Below are positions 20,592-31,430 of a stretch of DNA of 64,000 bases, in pieces. Location of the stretch: the NCBI GenBank assembly GCA_022496805.1, contig CM040088.1, positions 20,739,001 to 20,803,000 on the forward strand, written 5' to 3'. The number at the start of each line of letters is the position of its first letter. The first letter of the stretch is position 1. Origin of the DNA: Pohlia nutans (Eukaryota; Streptophyta; Bryopsida; Bryales; Mniaceae). A program made the translations under genes and the position numbers. The notes under the pieces are model-generated. The model ran no database searches. It was not told the origin of the DNA and saw only the letters and a program-made list of their open reading frames with translations.

Positions 20592-21878
20592 TTAGTCAGT
20601 ACTGGTGGCCGTCCCCTTGTGGGCTTCCACAGTGGACATGAAATCCTTGGCAATCTGAGGATCCCTCAACTTCAACGCATACGTGGTGAATCCCTCTTTC
20701 CCACCCGCAGTGGCATTGGCACAGACGAAGGTCACGCCTCTGTTATCCATCTTGGTAATCTTCATGTCGGGAAAAATGTTGGCGTTCAAAAGCAAACGCA
20801 AGTTGCCCTTGGACCGCATGACCAGGCGCGACTTCCTCTGCACATCTTCCGGGACGCTGACCTTGATCTCACCTTTGCCCCGCTCCTTCCACCCACCATC
20901 CAGAAACTCAAACAGCGACGCATCAGCCGTGAACACCGCCTTCTCTTTCTCCTCACCTGTTTCCAACGGCACCTCCTGCAGCGTGATCTTCGTTGTCGAG
21001 GGCACCACACTTGCCGGCGACACCGAAGCAGCTGACCCTGAGCCCCCTGTTCCCAACTGAAACGTGCCGCTCCCGTTCGTCTTCTCAAAAACCGCAGGAT
21101 TTGCAGCTTGTCCAAAACCCCCTGATCCAAAGAGGCTCGAACCGAACGCTGAACCAGAACCAAATGAGAATCCCCCATTCAAGGAACCAAAGCCCCCTGA
21201 GGTTGATTGATTGCTTCCAAAGGCTGTACTGGTGGCAGGAAAGCCTGTACCAAACGACGCAGAAAATGCATTCTTGGCAGATGAAGCTTGCTGAAAAGTT
21301 TCAGAGCTCGGAACAGTTGGGCCAACAACCGTGGAACTCCCATTCGTTACTGCTTTCACCTCTGTCTGAACAACTTCCACCACTTTTTCAGACACCGTTG
21401 TGCTATCATCTGCAATGACAGTCTCTGTCTTCATTTCAGTAACTGTGACTGTCACTTGTTCAGTCGATGACTCGGGAACAACTTCCTCGCTTGCCACAGG
21501 TGCAATGACCTCCTTGCTCTCAGCTTGAACCTCGCTGGACACTTCAGGCTGTGATTCTGCTGGAGTAGCTTGCTCTATCACTGCAGGAGCAGGTTCTGCA
21601 GGAATTGTTTCTGCCACAGTAGGTTGAGCAGCAGCAGCAGGAGGAACGAGCCGAATTGAAGCAAAGGGGTTCACAGCTGCAGGTGCCGCATTTCCACCTG
21701 TCCGTCGAACTTTGACGATACGTCTATTAGCAAGTACAGAATCTGGAGCTTTTCTAAACGTATCGCCTTCTACCGGAGTCTCCTCTTCAACGTCCGGGTC
21801 GTCATCCTTGGATATCTGGCGCGACGCTACCCGCTTCTTTGAGGCTGCATTTGCAAAACTGTCTTCCTCTGAAGCCAT
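20592..21878 (-). CDS. NUP50: NUP50-type nucleoporin with RanBP1 domain (428 aa)
   Basis: An intronless 428-residue frame. The N-terminal ~60 residues carry a charged, basic region (KKRVASRQ, DDDPDVEEETP, then NRRIVKVRR) like the NUP50 importin-alpha-binding end. A long Ala/Glu/Val/Thr-rich linker follows, then a Gly/Phe-rich stretch with FG dipeptides at about 205-275 (FGSG, LFGSGGFG). The C-terminal ~120 residues (about 300-422) form a Ran-binding domain with FEFLDGGWKERGKGEIKV, SRLVMRSKGNLRLLLNAN and the TYALKLRD segment. NUP50 sits on the nuclear-basket side of the pore and helps importin recycling with Ran; a shorter Ran-binding protein is the alternative. The start is the first ATG after an acceptor-like CTACAG, suggesting a 5'UTR intron. 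Confidence 0.88.
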   Translation of the reverse strand: MASEEDSFANAASKKRVASRQISKDDDPDVEEETPVEGDTFRKAPDSVLANRRIVKVRRTGGNAAPAAVNPFASIRLVPPAAAAQPTVAETIPAEPAPAVIEQATPAESQPEVSSEVQAESKEVIAPVASEEVVPESSTEQVTVTVTEMKTETVIADDSTTVSEKVVEVVQTEVKAVTNGSSTVVGPTVPSSETFQQASSAKNAFSASFGTGFPATSTAFGSNQSTSGGFGSLNGGFSFGSGSAFGSSLFGSGGFGQAANPAVFEKTNGSGTFQLGTGGSGSAASVSPASVVPSTTKITLQEVPLETGEEKEKAVFTADASLFEFLDGGWKERGKGEIKVSVPEDVQRKSRLVMRSKGNLRLLLNANIFPDMKITKMDNRGVTFVCANATAGGKEGFTTYALKLRDPQIAKDFMSTVEAHKGTATSTD

Positions 21879-21935
21879 TGTTACGCTTTCTTGGCAACAG
21901 CTCGGGTCTGTAGAAACAATTCACAACTTCAGTAA

Positions 21936-22140
21936 AAAAACCCTAAAGCACAGAGGTTTCATGGTTTTCAAATGACCAATTTGAATGATCACAGTATGAA
22001 AAATATAATGCTAAATTTTGTGTCACCAGAATCAATAAAGAATGTTTTGTGCGCTGGGCTCCAAATCCAAGTATTTGAACCAAAGGAAGTCCCCAAATGA
22101 GCCACTAAAAACATTACGCCCACTCTTAGGGGTTCAACAT
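21936..22140. mobile_element. Decayed piggyBac-like MITE near the NUP50 5' end
   Basis: AAACCCTAAAGCACAGAGGTT at the left and CACTCTTAGGGGTTCAAC at the right bracket an interior like the 237-bp family (GACCAATTTGAATGATCACA, then GAAAAATATAATGCTAA, then CAAAGGAAGTCC). Termini and TTAA have eroded. It lies upstream of the NUP50 start, in the likely 5'UTR intron (acceptor near 21910 on the minus strand). Confidence 0.55.
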
Positions 22141-23104
22141 CAACCCTAGTGTGAACAAAGACACTAAAACATTTGTAAAGAAATTCAGATCGCCGCTAGA
22201 AAACTCAACGCGCCACAGTGAAAATACGACTTTAGATACAGAAAGTTTCAGGCAATCCAGCAGACATCATATCCTCCCTACAAGTTACTACGCATGATAA
22301 GTCATAAACAAACCGCACAGAGCGGAATCTGGAGGCTCACCTAATTCACATCCCAGGAATCAATATAACAACCAATTGATCTTTCCTATCGAACTCAACA
22401 GCAACTCACTCAAATCCTAACCACAGAAGTATACGAGCAAACACCAAGAAACTGAAACGAGACCTACATCGTATTCCATTAGGGTTTCTTTCACTCCAGA
22501 TTCCTAGAGATAGATGACACTTGCAACCGCCAAAATTAGGTCAAGATGAAATCAGCACCGGAAACAAATCTCGCCTTCCACTCAAGAGAAAAAACACCGT
22601 AGACCTAAACCCCGTCAATTCAAATCAAAACAAAACAAAAGAAGAGCGCCGGCAACCCCAAAAATCTTGTGTTTCAATCTGATCTCAGTACTCGGCCACT
22701 GATGGCCAGATACAACAACCGCTTTGATTTATGAACTGGAAACAACAAGAGAGACTAGAACGCGAAACCCTAATCACACCTTGGTCGGCACCACTCAAAC
22801 CATCAGCGCCTGCCCGCGCAGTTGAGTCCCCACCTTTGTTGCACAGATTTGTTGCGACAGAGGAACAAACAGAACGCTCAGAACGTCGATCGCAAAGGCT
22901 GCTTCAAACGAAGAGAATTGGGGAGGAGAAAGGGACAGTTGGGAGGGGGACGACGGACGCCCTACAGGCAACGGGGGCCCGATGGAGGGATGCTGCTGCA
23001 CGGACCTTCAAACTTCCATGCACTGGCCGGGCCGGTCCAAAGCACTCGGGACGCGCGGCCACATTCTTGTACCTTACCCTGGGGTCCAACCCTAGCTAGG
23101 TCCA
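22141..23104 (-). other. 5' flank / leader region of NUP50
   Basis: GC content rises toward 22900-23090. On the minus strand this is where the first non-coding exon and promoter of NUP50 should lie. No donor could be fixed confidently (GATGTAG|GTCTCG near 22467 is one candidate). Plus-strand frames here look like shadows. Confidence 0.35.
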
Positions 23105-23715
23105 ACCCTAAGGTAGATGGACCCAAAACCGATAACTTAAAACTTAAGGTTTTAACCCCTAATGGACCATAAGCCCTCCTGGGGGCCTCATTTTTTTTTT
23201 AGTATTTTTGAGTAGGTTTTATGTAGATTTTTTTAATCAAATTTATTTATTTTTCATTCAACATATGTGATATTTTTTCACTAATTCCACTGATATAAAA
23301 TTTGTTCTCGTTTAAATTATGTTTTTCACAATATGATCGTTTAATTTTTCATTTTAAAATCATGAATCCTTGGTCCTTTAGGGGTTAACGGTATGTGTGG
23401 AGGCTATAATATAAAAGACAAAAATTTCCCCGGTAGGAAAATAAGGATCACGAAGATTAGTGAAATTTTCAAAAAAAAAAATTGTCAAAAATGAATTATC
23501 TATGATTTTTAAAGTCAAAAGTAGTTTTTGACCCAAAATCGTTACATAGGTTGTATGTAAATTAGTGACATGGAAAAATCATCAAATTTGTTGGTGAGTA
23601 GCCATGTGGCATTGTCAAAGCACATTCAACGATCTAGTTTATCACGGAAAAATGGGGAAGCATACATAACGGTTTTGGGTCCATTCTTGGTTTTGTATAC
23701 ATTTACCTTAGTTGA
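23105..23715. mobile_element. Outer TIR element hosting a 237-bp MITE
   Basis: CTAAGGTAGATGGACCCAAA-ACCG at the left and CGGTTTTGGGTCCAT plus CATTTACCTTAG at the right are inverted. The right arm has an extra ~17 bp (CTTGGTTTTGTATACA). A TTAA-flanked MITE is inserted inside. Superfamily not determined. Confidence 0.4.
23152..23388 (+). mobile_element. piggyBac-like MITE, 237-bp family
   Basis: Starts TTAACCCCTAATGGACC and ends GGTCCTTTAGGGGTTAA, with both TTAA copies intact. Same orientation as the copy at 7736, with the CCTCCTGGGGGCCTCA palindrome near the left end. Length is 237 bp. Confidence 0.85.
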
Positions 23716-24225
23716 GTGAGTGCTTTTGGGCCTTGGGTTGCTTAGCGAGGTTCAACGCCAAAAAAAGAAAAAGAAAAACAAACACACACGAATACTAGTA
23801 GAAATGAAAATAAAAGAAAAAGAGAGAGAAAAAGAGAAGAGAGGACGAAGGGTTTCATTTTTATAGCAAATCAAATTTTAACCCTAATTTAAAAAGTAAA
23901 AAGTATTTTTTTAGTTTTAACCTCAAAATATATAAATAATTCACATTCTAAAAATGTAGGTACATGCTATTCTAGTCATGGATGATACCAGAAAAAGAAA
24001 ACTCATAATTCTCCATTATTTGTAATTTTATGGTCAAAGTGGTATGAAAACCAAGAAAGCCAAGCCCATGGGACTTGGTTGGATCTTAAAGGGATAATTC
24101 AATTATTGAGTGTAGCGAAAGGTATTCCCTATGATTTTGCTATGCTTTAATTTTATTTATTTATTTTCAAAATAAAATATCCATAATTTAATTCAATTTA
24201 TGATGTAGAAAATTGATTAAAAAAT

Positions 24226-24779
24226 CATAAACTTTCACACCGTATGTTCAAAAGCCATGAAACAACCTTGGTGCTCTCCTTCTCATTCAAAGCTTTCCAA
24301 AAAATATCAAGAATGCGGTCGACGGGCTCATGGTTCAAAAGATTCCAACGTAACATATAAAACAAATAAATATAACAAATATAACAAAAAATCTATTATT
24401 ACTTTCATTATAAGATAGATGGATCGGATAGATTACCGTAAGTGGAGGGCAAGGTTGTCACATATGTGTAAAATATTTTACTATTTGTGAAAAATAAGGT
24501 TTCATAAACTTTCACACCGTATGTTCAAAAGCCATGAAACAACCTTGGTGCTCTCCTTCTCATTCAAAGCTTTCCAAAAAATATCAAGAATGCGGTCGAC
24601 GGGCTCATGGTTCAAAAGATTCCAACGTAACATATAAAACAAATAAATATAACAAATATAACAAAAAATCTATTATTACTTTCATTATAAGATAGATGGA
24701 TCGGATAGATTACCGTAAGTGGAGGGCAAGGTTGTCACATATGTGTAAAATATTTTACTATTTGTGAAAAATAAGGTTT
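24226..24779 (+). repeat. Perfect 277-bp tandem duplication
   Basis: Positions 24226-24502 and 24503-24779 read identically base for base by eye, head to tail with no spacer, both starting CATAAACTTTCACACCG. No coding content. Identity of this kind in otherwise decayed DNA means a very recent duplication or an assembly artefact. Confidence 0.92.
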
Positions 24780-25097
24780 GCTAGGTGGAGTATTTGAGAT
24801 TTTTTTTTTAATTCATTTTTTCATCATAAAAAAAAATTCTTTGAAAAAATAGTTTTCCAAAAAAATTGACATTGATTTTAGAATTTTTTGTCAATCTCCC
24901 ACCTACAGTACTAAGAGAAAAAAAATTAGCGTCACTTGAAATTTTTTTACAATGTATATTAATCCTTGAAAGATCTTACTAATTTGAAGACTTGCCCAAA
25001 TTCATTATAAAATACAACTTGGAAGATTGATTTGAAATTGATATGTACACAAAAAGTTGCAAAGTTTGAATTTTGGATTATATTTGTAAGGTTGGGT

Positions 25098-25330
25098 TTA
25101 ACCCTTAAAGGTCTAGAAAGCCCGCTCCGACCAATATTATACAACAATATTCCATTGTATTTGGAATGGTTCTACACCTCCAATAGGTTTAAGATCAAAA
25201 GTGAAGTTAAAATTCATGTCGACATGATTTCAATGAGCTATTGGGGTCTTGATTTGGAACTTTCTACTTACAAAAAATGTCAAATATACACCAACATATC
25301 TACTATCCCTAAGGAACCTTTAAGGGTTAA
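25098..25330. mobile_element. piggyBac-like MITE, variant family (233 bp)
   Basis: Starts TTAACCCTTAAAGGTCTAG and ends GGAACCTTTAAGGGTTAA. TTAA flanks and CCC termini fit the other families, but the interior is different. Only 14 bp separate it from the TA-flanked palindrome at 25345. Confidence 0.7.
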
Positions 25331-25344
25331 AATTTCTATTGATA

Positions 25345-25695
25345 GAATTATCCGCTAATTCAATTTGAATTTGAATAAAATACCATAAATTTTGATTTAA
25401 TATACTCTTATTTGTTCATTCCAAATAGTTAAAAGGTATAGAAGAACTTGGTGATCTCTCATTATTAGGTGTTTAAGAGTTTAGTGGTCTCTAAACTCAA
25501 AGATATATATTTTTTGCCATTGACATTTTTAAGTATTCCTTGAGTTTAAAGACCACCAATCTCTTACACATCTAATAACAAGAGACCACCAAGTTCTTCC
25601 AGACCTTTTAACTATTTGGAGTGAAAAAATAAGAGTATATTAAAGCAAAATTCATAGTATCTTATTCAAACTCAAGATGAATTAGCGGATAACTC
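25345..25695. mobile_element. TA-flanked palindromic MITE (351 bp)
   Basis: The arms pair over most of the length: GAATTATCCGCTAATTC at the left and GAATTAGCGGATAACTC at the right, continuing through AATAAAATACCATAAATTTT and its complement. TA flanks at 25343-25344 and 25696-25697 suit a Tc1/mariner-type MITE. It is related to the element at 31431. Confidence 0.7.
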
Positions 25696-26065
25696 TAATA
25701 TATAATTTTCAAAACTTAAAATTTAGAATTTCATCTAAATTTGATGACAAATAAAGTGTTGACAAATTTTGAGTGGATTTTGATGAAATGGATTTGAAAT
25801 GTCCCACTTTTAATATAGTATTGTTTTGGAGATTTTTATGTTGATCAAATCTCCCGTTAAATCAATGAATTCAATTTTGCAACATTGGATCATCGTTTAA
25901 ATAAAAAATTTGAAATTTTCAATCGAACATAGTTCCAGGATACTCATTGTAGAAAATTCACACTAAGTTGTCTTGGAAATCAAACCGCTCAAATAGTTAA
26001 CAACTAACCAAACATGTTTTTGAAAATTTTGAATGAATGAAAAACTTAAACATTTTTGTTGAATT

Positions 26066-26445
26066 TTAACCCGTAAACGTCAAAGTAAGCCCCATAGGCT
26101 TATTTATGAGAGAATAATGAAGAAAAAAGTGGATTTTCTCAACCAAATCAAGCAAGGATTGGTGCGTTGGAAAGCTACTGAAAAAAGCGATCTAGATTCC
26201 AAATTTGCGCCTCATTTGGGAGATTGTGGAAACATTGGCAAGCAATCAAAGTTATCACAATGAGCAGGAGTTGAGGTTGGGGCAACTGAGGTCGTTTTTT
26301 GAAAAGTGCCACAGTGCTACAATGTTGGCCAGCAGTGGCCGACAGAGTCGTTTTTTCATTTTATTTATTTATTTATTTTTCCCTCCAAAAATTTAGATGC
26401 CTTCCGGACTGCCCCGTCCAGGGCCTCTTGACGTTTAAGAGTTAA
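26066..26445. mobile_element. piggyBac-like element, GACGTTTA family (380 bp)
   Basis: Starts TTAACCCGTAAACGTCAA and ends TTGACGTTTAAGAGTTAA. The left interior (GAGAGAATAATGAAGAAAAA, then GTGGATTTTCTCAACCAAA) matches the element at 32524, so these are two members of one family. Confidence 0.7.
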
Positions 26446-27115
26446 GCACTCCAAGTTGAATGTGTACAACATCCAAATTTTCGATAATTTGAGTATAAGG
26501 AGTTAAAGTAGCACTCTATTTCCTCATATATGCTTAAAATAGAGTTTGTAGTTGTATACATTTACATTGGTGTCCAATAAGATACTAATTCTTTCTTTAT
26601 TGCTTAAAATTTTGTATTCTTCTCTTCAACAACGTATTCTCATGCAATTTCAATGAATCATACCAAATTTCACTTAATAAATATTGGAGATGAATTTTGA
26701 AATTTTTTGCAAAAACATATAGGAAACATTAGTATGCATATATATATATTTTAAAAACACCCAAATAAGTTGCAGATTTTAGACAATATACTTGAGTTAT
26801 CCGTAAAGTGAGCTGAAGAGAGGGTTTTGGGCCTGCATTTGAGAAAATCCTGTGACAGGCCTTAAAAGTGGAGCATGTGTCTATAGCTATAAAAAAACAC
26901 AGGCACAAATCTTTTGAGGGACCGGAAATGGTTCAAAAAAAAATTTCCTCCTGTGTTGCGAGCGCGCCGAGGAATCGAGGGATCTGCTGCAACGACCAAG
27001 TGATGCCAAGTCAAGCGACGCATCGAAAGCGAGGGCATCTGGTCGACGACGAACCTTCCAAACAAGTTCACCGGCGGAGATCCAATATGCAAATAGCAGT
27101 TGGAACGTGTATATA

Positions 27116-28737
27116 CAGTGAGTAGCAAAACTGAGTCAACTTGTCATAAATGAAACTTTGAACTTGAATTGCACATAACACAAAGCATGATTTTTTTAAT
27201 CTTTATTGTCAGAAGATATTGCTTCAAGTGTGGTACATGGCAATCAATCCACAAAACCAAATGTCAAAGTTTAGATGAAAAATTGATGATGCAACTCAAA
27301 CATGTGGCATGACTCAGTTTTGCATGCCTCTTCCACATTAAACACAATGAACTTTATGATCATAAATATCAATGCAAAGTAGGAGGTTCAAGATTTAGAT
27401 GGTCATACTCATTGCATAGTCCTTCAATGGAAGCTCTTTACCTCTTTTTTGTTGATCTTGTTTTATCATCATGGTACATTTAAAGGAGCTTTCTGCTACT
27501 GCTAGAAGAGACCTCAACAACTCTATTGTTGTCAAGTTGGAAGCTGGTAGTTCAACGAGAGATGTAGCAAATGAGTTGCAGGTGTCTCAGAGTTATATTG
27601 CACGGATTAGAAAGAAGAGATTGCATGATCTTGAAGCTAGTTGTGGAGGCAGACCACAAGTGCTCACAGATGCACAGAAGAGAGTATGCATCAAAGCTGC
27701 TACATTAGGAGGCATTGATGCTGCAACACATGTTGCTCAACATGTGCGTGGAGAATGTCATGTTACTATAAGTGTTGATACAGCGAGAAGGGTGTTACGT
27801 GCTGTAGGGCTCAGATCAAAAGTGAAGTAGAAGAAGCCAAAATTGAACCAGAAACACATCAAGGAGCGACTTGAATTTGCCTGGTGCCATGAACATTGGA
27901 CCATTTGTGATTGGGAGCGCGTGATCTTCTCTGATGAGACAAAGGTAAACCGATTTTGCTCAAATGGTCGCAGTTGGTGTTGGATTCGTGATGGACAATC
28001 TTCTAATTCAAGACAATTTCAACAAACAATAAAGTTTGGTGGTGGTTCGGTGATGGTGTGGGGTTGCATGGCGTTCCACGGTCCTGGTATTTGTTGTAGA
28101 GTTGAAGGAAGAATGGATCAGCATCAATACAAGGAAATCTTGCAGAAAGATTTATTGTACAGTATGATAGCTTATGATCTTGATCCTTCCCATTTAATTT
28201 TTCAGCATGATAATGATCCCAAACATACAACAAAAAGTGTCCGCCAATGGTTGAAATCACATGGGCTTAATGTTCTTCAATGGCCTGCGCAATCCCCCGA
28301 TTTAAATCCTATTGAGCACCTTTGGGCAAGGCTAAAACACCGTCTCAATCAATATGAAAGTGCTCCAATGGGAATTTTAGAATTGTGGGAGCGTATTGAA
28401 GAATGTTGGGCTTCCATTACACCAGAGGAGTGTAGAAGGTTATATGAGAGCATGCCAAAGCGAATCCAAGCTGTTTTAGCTAACAAAGGCAAGTGGACAA
28501 AGTACTAAATTGTTTTGTGATAGAGGATGCAAAAGTGAGTCACAGAACATAGTTTTCGTTAAATGTAATTTTTTTGTACATATTAATGTGAAAGATACTT
28601 TTTTTCCCATGAAAATGTAGCCTACTTAAAGTATTATCTTACACAGTTTATAGCTTGTGATGACCTATTACCAAATTCTTTACATTGTTGATTGAATCAA
28701 AAATTTCAAAAGTTTGACTCAGTTTTGCTAGACACTG
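27116..28737 (+). mobile_element. Tc1-like DD34E transposon (1.62 kb)
   Basis: Complete element with inverted termini CAGTGAGTAGCAAAACTGAG and CTCAGTTTTGCTAGACACTG (23 of about 25 bp identical) flanked by TA at 27114-27115 and 28738-28739. The CAGTG start is the Tc1 hallmark. A further TGACTCAGTTTTGCA motif at 27308 repeats the terminal core in inverted orientation. It encodes one transposase broken by a single stop codon and sits inside an older MITE. Confidence 0.9.
27471..28508 (+). pseudogene. Tc1-like transposase with one in-frame TAG
   Basis: Two frames in the same phase (27471-27830 and on to 28508) are separated only by TAG at 27828-27830, so the unit is 344 sense codons plus one stop. 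Residues ~1-118 form a paired-type DNA-binding region: a helix-turn-helix with SSTRDVANELQVSQSYIARI, a GGRPQ linker and a second helix set. The catalytic triad is Asp155 (IFSDET), Asp247 (FQHDND) and Glu282 (DLNPIEHLW), with 34 residues between the last two: DD34E. Known plant mariner-like transposases use DD39D, so this belongs to the Tc1 group common in animals and fungi. The transposase cuts and pastes its own element at TA sites. With one stop and otherwise intact motifs, it looks recently active. Confidence 0.9.
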
Positions 28738-28870
28738 TATAGACCAACCATGTCTGCAGCGTCCAGTTGGGCGTGTGTTCAATTCATGGCCTCTACTTTG
28801 CGTTTCTCCAATTTTTGATGAATAGTGCACTGATTTCCAACCCAAACACAGGCTTACTTTACGGATAACT

Positions 28871-30310
28871 CCACTATGACCCCAAAATTGCCTGGCAGCC
28901 TGTTGTGCCTGGAAGACGCGGAAAACGCGGACCGGAATTGGAGGCAGAAAAAGCGGAAGAAATCTGAGCGGGTCTATGTGTAGCTCGGATGAACAAGAGC
29001 TGAAGTTAGATGAATGATAATTAAACTTGGATGAATGAGAACTCAGGGACGAATGAGGATGAGAGAGAAGAGAAGAGAACCACGGTTTCCCAACGAGAGG
29101 TTTTGGCGAGGTTGATTTGCGGCGTGGAGAAGAAGGCGATCGAGCGGAGAAGGCGATGGCAAGGTCTCGGTGTTGAGTTGACAAGAAGGCGATCTGCGGA
29201 TGAGAAGACGAGAAGCTCAACGGATGAGTTGACGAGAAGGGATGGTAGAGTTTTGATCTATGAGTTTTGCAAGTGTTGATCTGCGAAGGATAGAAGGGCC
29301 AATTTACAGCTTGCATGCTCAGATCCGCGCACTTTGCAGTCCGATCTAAGGTGCGTGACCTTCATTTCTCTCTTTCGTGTACTTATGGTTGTATTTTGGA
29401 ACTTGGTGTTCGTGGCGTTGTTTTTTTCCTTTTGTAAGTCTCTCTTGTGATTTAATCTATTGTGAGGGGCTTAGCGTGGGTATGTTTTCGTTTTTTTAGC
29501 TAGGATTTGGGCTTTGAGTGTGGATTTTGGTTTGTTTAGCTCATTATCCAGTTTGGATCTAGTTTTTGGTTCAGTTCTGATTCTTGTTCTTATGATGCTT
29601 TTTGTGTTAGGTTTTTGTTGCGAAGTGAGAATCATCCGGCTACTATAAATAAGCAGTGTTGAGCAGGGTCTCGGTGTTGATGGCAGTGTGTTGATGGCAG
29701 GGTCTTGAGTGTTAATGTACGGTTCTTGTTGAGCAAAAAAGGCGATGATGTGTCCGAGTGTTGCTAGCGGAGGAGGTTTGAAGGTTTGGCTATTTTGAGA
29801 TCTGGAGGTTTGTTGTGATCTTGAGTTGCTGAGGTTTGTTTGTGAAGTTCGTTGAGAGTTTCTGCGCGAGGGTGACATTGCGGTTTTAGGGTTGACATGA
29901 AAATGAGAATGTTTCATGCTTCGTTTCACGTTTTACATGAAAATGAGAATGTTTGTAAATGCTTTGTTTCATATATTTACTAAATGAGAATGTTTGTAAA
30001 TGCTTTGTTTCATGTGTTTACTAAATGAGAATGTTTGTAAATGCTTTGTTTGAAAATTTTGAAATGTTTCATTCGGATTTGTGTTTTTCAGCGTTTTCAA
30101 AATGGTTTCTACATCTGCAGCCTTGAATAATATTATTTTTTTGAAAATTTCAATTTGTGGGCTTATTTTTCAGTATTGGCCAAAAAAATTGACACGTGGC
30201 ACCTCTAGAAGGGGGTCTACGTGGCACCAAATTATATTAGGATGAGAAAATTCAAATGTGAATGGCTCAATGCGAGAGAATCGCACACTGTGACACTATG
30301 ACCCCATTGT
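28871..30310. other. Non-coding DNA with GC-richer start and 41-bp repeats
   Basis: 28880-29360 is GC-richer and has repeated GACGAGAAG / AAGGCGAT motifs, like a degraded gene leader or captured fragment, but no conserved protein is visible on either strand. At about 29937-30055 three tandem ~41-bp units (AATGAGAATGTTTGTAAATG plus CTTTGTTTCA) occur. Confidence 0.4.
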
Positions 30311-30493
30311 TTAATGTGATGGTGGCACCTATTCAATTTTTAAAAACCTGGTATTTGTAAATTGCAATTAAAATTTGAACATCAACCTTTAGCCTATGAC
30401 TAAATTAACTATCTTGAGCATAATGGTGAAAATGATTTTTCAAAATATAATTGCAATTTACAAATTTGAAGTAGGTGTTACTATCACATTGAA
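30311..30493. repeat. Imperfect palindrome, possible MITE
   Basis: TTAATGTGATGGTGGCACCT at the left and AGGTGTTACTATCACATTGAA at the right pair, and so do GTATTTGTAAATTGCAATTA and TAATTGCAATTTACAAATT further in. No clear target duplication. Confidence 0.45.
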
Positions 30494-31182
30494 TTGTGTA
30501 TTGCCTAAAATCAGCAATTTTTTGGGGGAATTTCACAAACAAGAAAGATTTTTGCAATTTTTAATGTTTGTTACATGTTTGTACAATCAAATTTTATAAA
30601 TTCACTGTCAATATTTTTTATTAATTATTACGTAAGTTACTAAAAAATAAATGAAAATTTCATCATAAATAGAGTTTTGTTTTTTTAAGTGAAAACTTGG
30701 CATGATTGATTAAAATTTGTTTGTCAAAGATTCCTTGTTGATAAAGAGTTACTATTGTAAATAGATAAGTACAAATTGTTTTGAAGTAGCAAAAAAGAAA
30801 TTTTATATTCTTATTGGTTTGTGATGCTCAAGAATCAAAGAGTCACAAAATCAATAACTTTTGAAAAACTTTTGGTAAACTTCTTAAAATTTATAACTTA
30901 TTGATATTGTGTTCAAATCAAACTTGTTTTAGTGTGTTAGAATTCTCTTCAAAATGGGCACATAACGATCAATTGTTTATTTGAAAAACATTCGTCAGTT
31001 GAAAGCAACAAAAACCGATAAATTACCTTGTTGGAATTGGCTCATACTATTTTAAATGTATTACAAATAGTGTGATTTGGTAAGTTAGTGTCACATTCAC
31101 CAATATGATATATTAGTGCGATGTGATTGTTTGAATAGTGTGATTTGTCTTTATGCTCATTTCAATGAAATTGGTTTAATTA
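30494..31182. other. AT-rich intergenic DNA
   Basis: Nothing recognised; very AT-rich, no exon or inverted repeat. Confidence 0.4.
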
Positions 31183-31325
31183 CGCTAGTAGGAATTTGGT
31201 CTTTTAAAACTCAACCCTTGTTACTTAAATGGTTCAAAACAAACCTTTTTTTTAAAAGAATTCAATCACAAGGGACCATTTAAATAAAAAATGACCGGTT
31301 TAAAAGAACCAAATTCCTAGTAGTG
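31183..31325. mobile_element. Mini CACTA element (143 bp), TSD TTA
   Basis: The right end AACCAAATTCCTAGTAGTG and left end CGCTAGTAGGAATTTGGTC are inverted; the left CACTA has mutated to CGCTA. The 3-bp target duplication TTA is at 31180-31182 and 31326-31328. The two halves pair almost throughout. Confidence 0.65.
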
Positions 31326-31430
31326 TTAATAAAAATCTCCAAATGAAGTTTAGGAAAAAATTATCTATGTTTAACCATAGATATCAATCACAATATTTAC
31401 GATAACACTAAAATAGTGTAGCCCACATTA

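Larger units (their letters stand above)
26794..28870. mobile_element. Older TIR element interrupted by the Tc1-like element
   Basis: GAGTTATCCGTAAAGTGAGC at the left and GCTTACTTTACGGATAACTC at the right are inverted 20-bp termini, similar to those at 25345 and 31431. Subtracting the 27116-28737 insertion leaves about 450 bp. The target duplication is unclear here. Confidence 0.55.

Noticed and set aside
20547..21035. Plus-strand frame of 162 codons opposite NUP50, with neighbours at 20683-21060 and 20993-21418
   Set aside because: Lies within the antisense of a convincing RanBP1-domain gene; composition follows the codon bias of the real strand.
27843..28508. Separate gene starting at the internal ATG of the transposase
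   Set aside because: Same phase as the upstream 119-codon frame with only one TAG between; it is one broken transposase gene.
28648..29316. Minus-strand frame of 222 codons, the longest unexplained frame
   Set aside because: It crosses the right boundary of the Tc1-like element and the end of the older MITE, is Ser/Pro/His low-complexity and has no domain.
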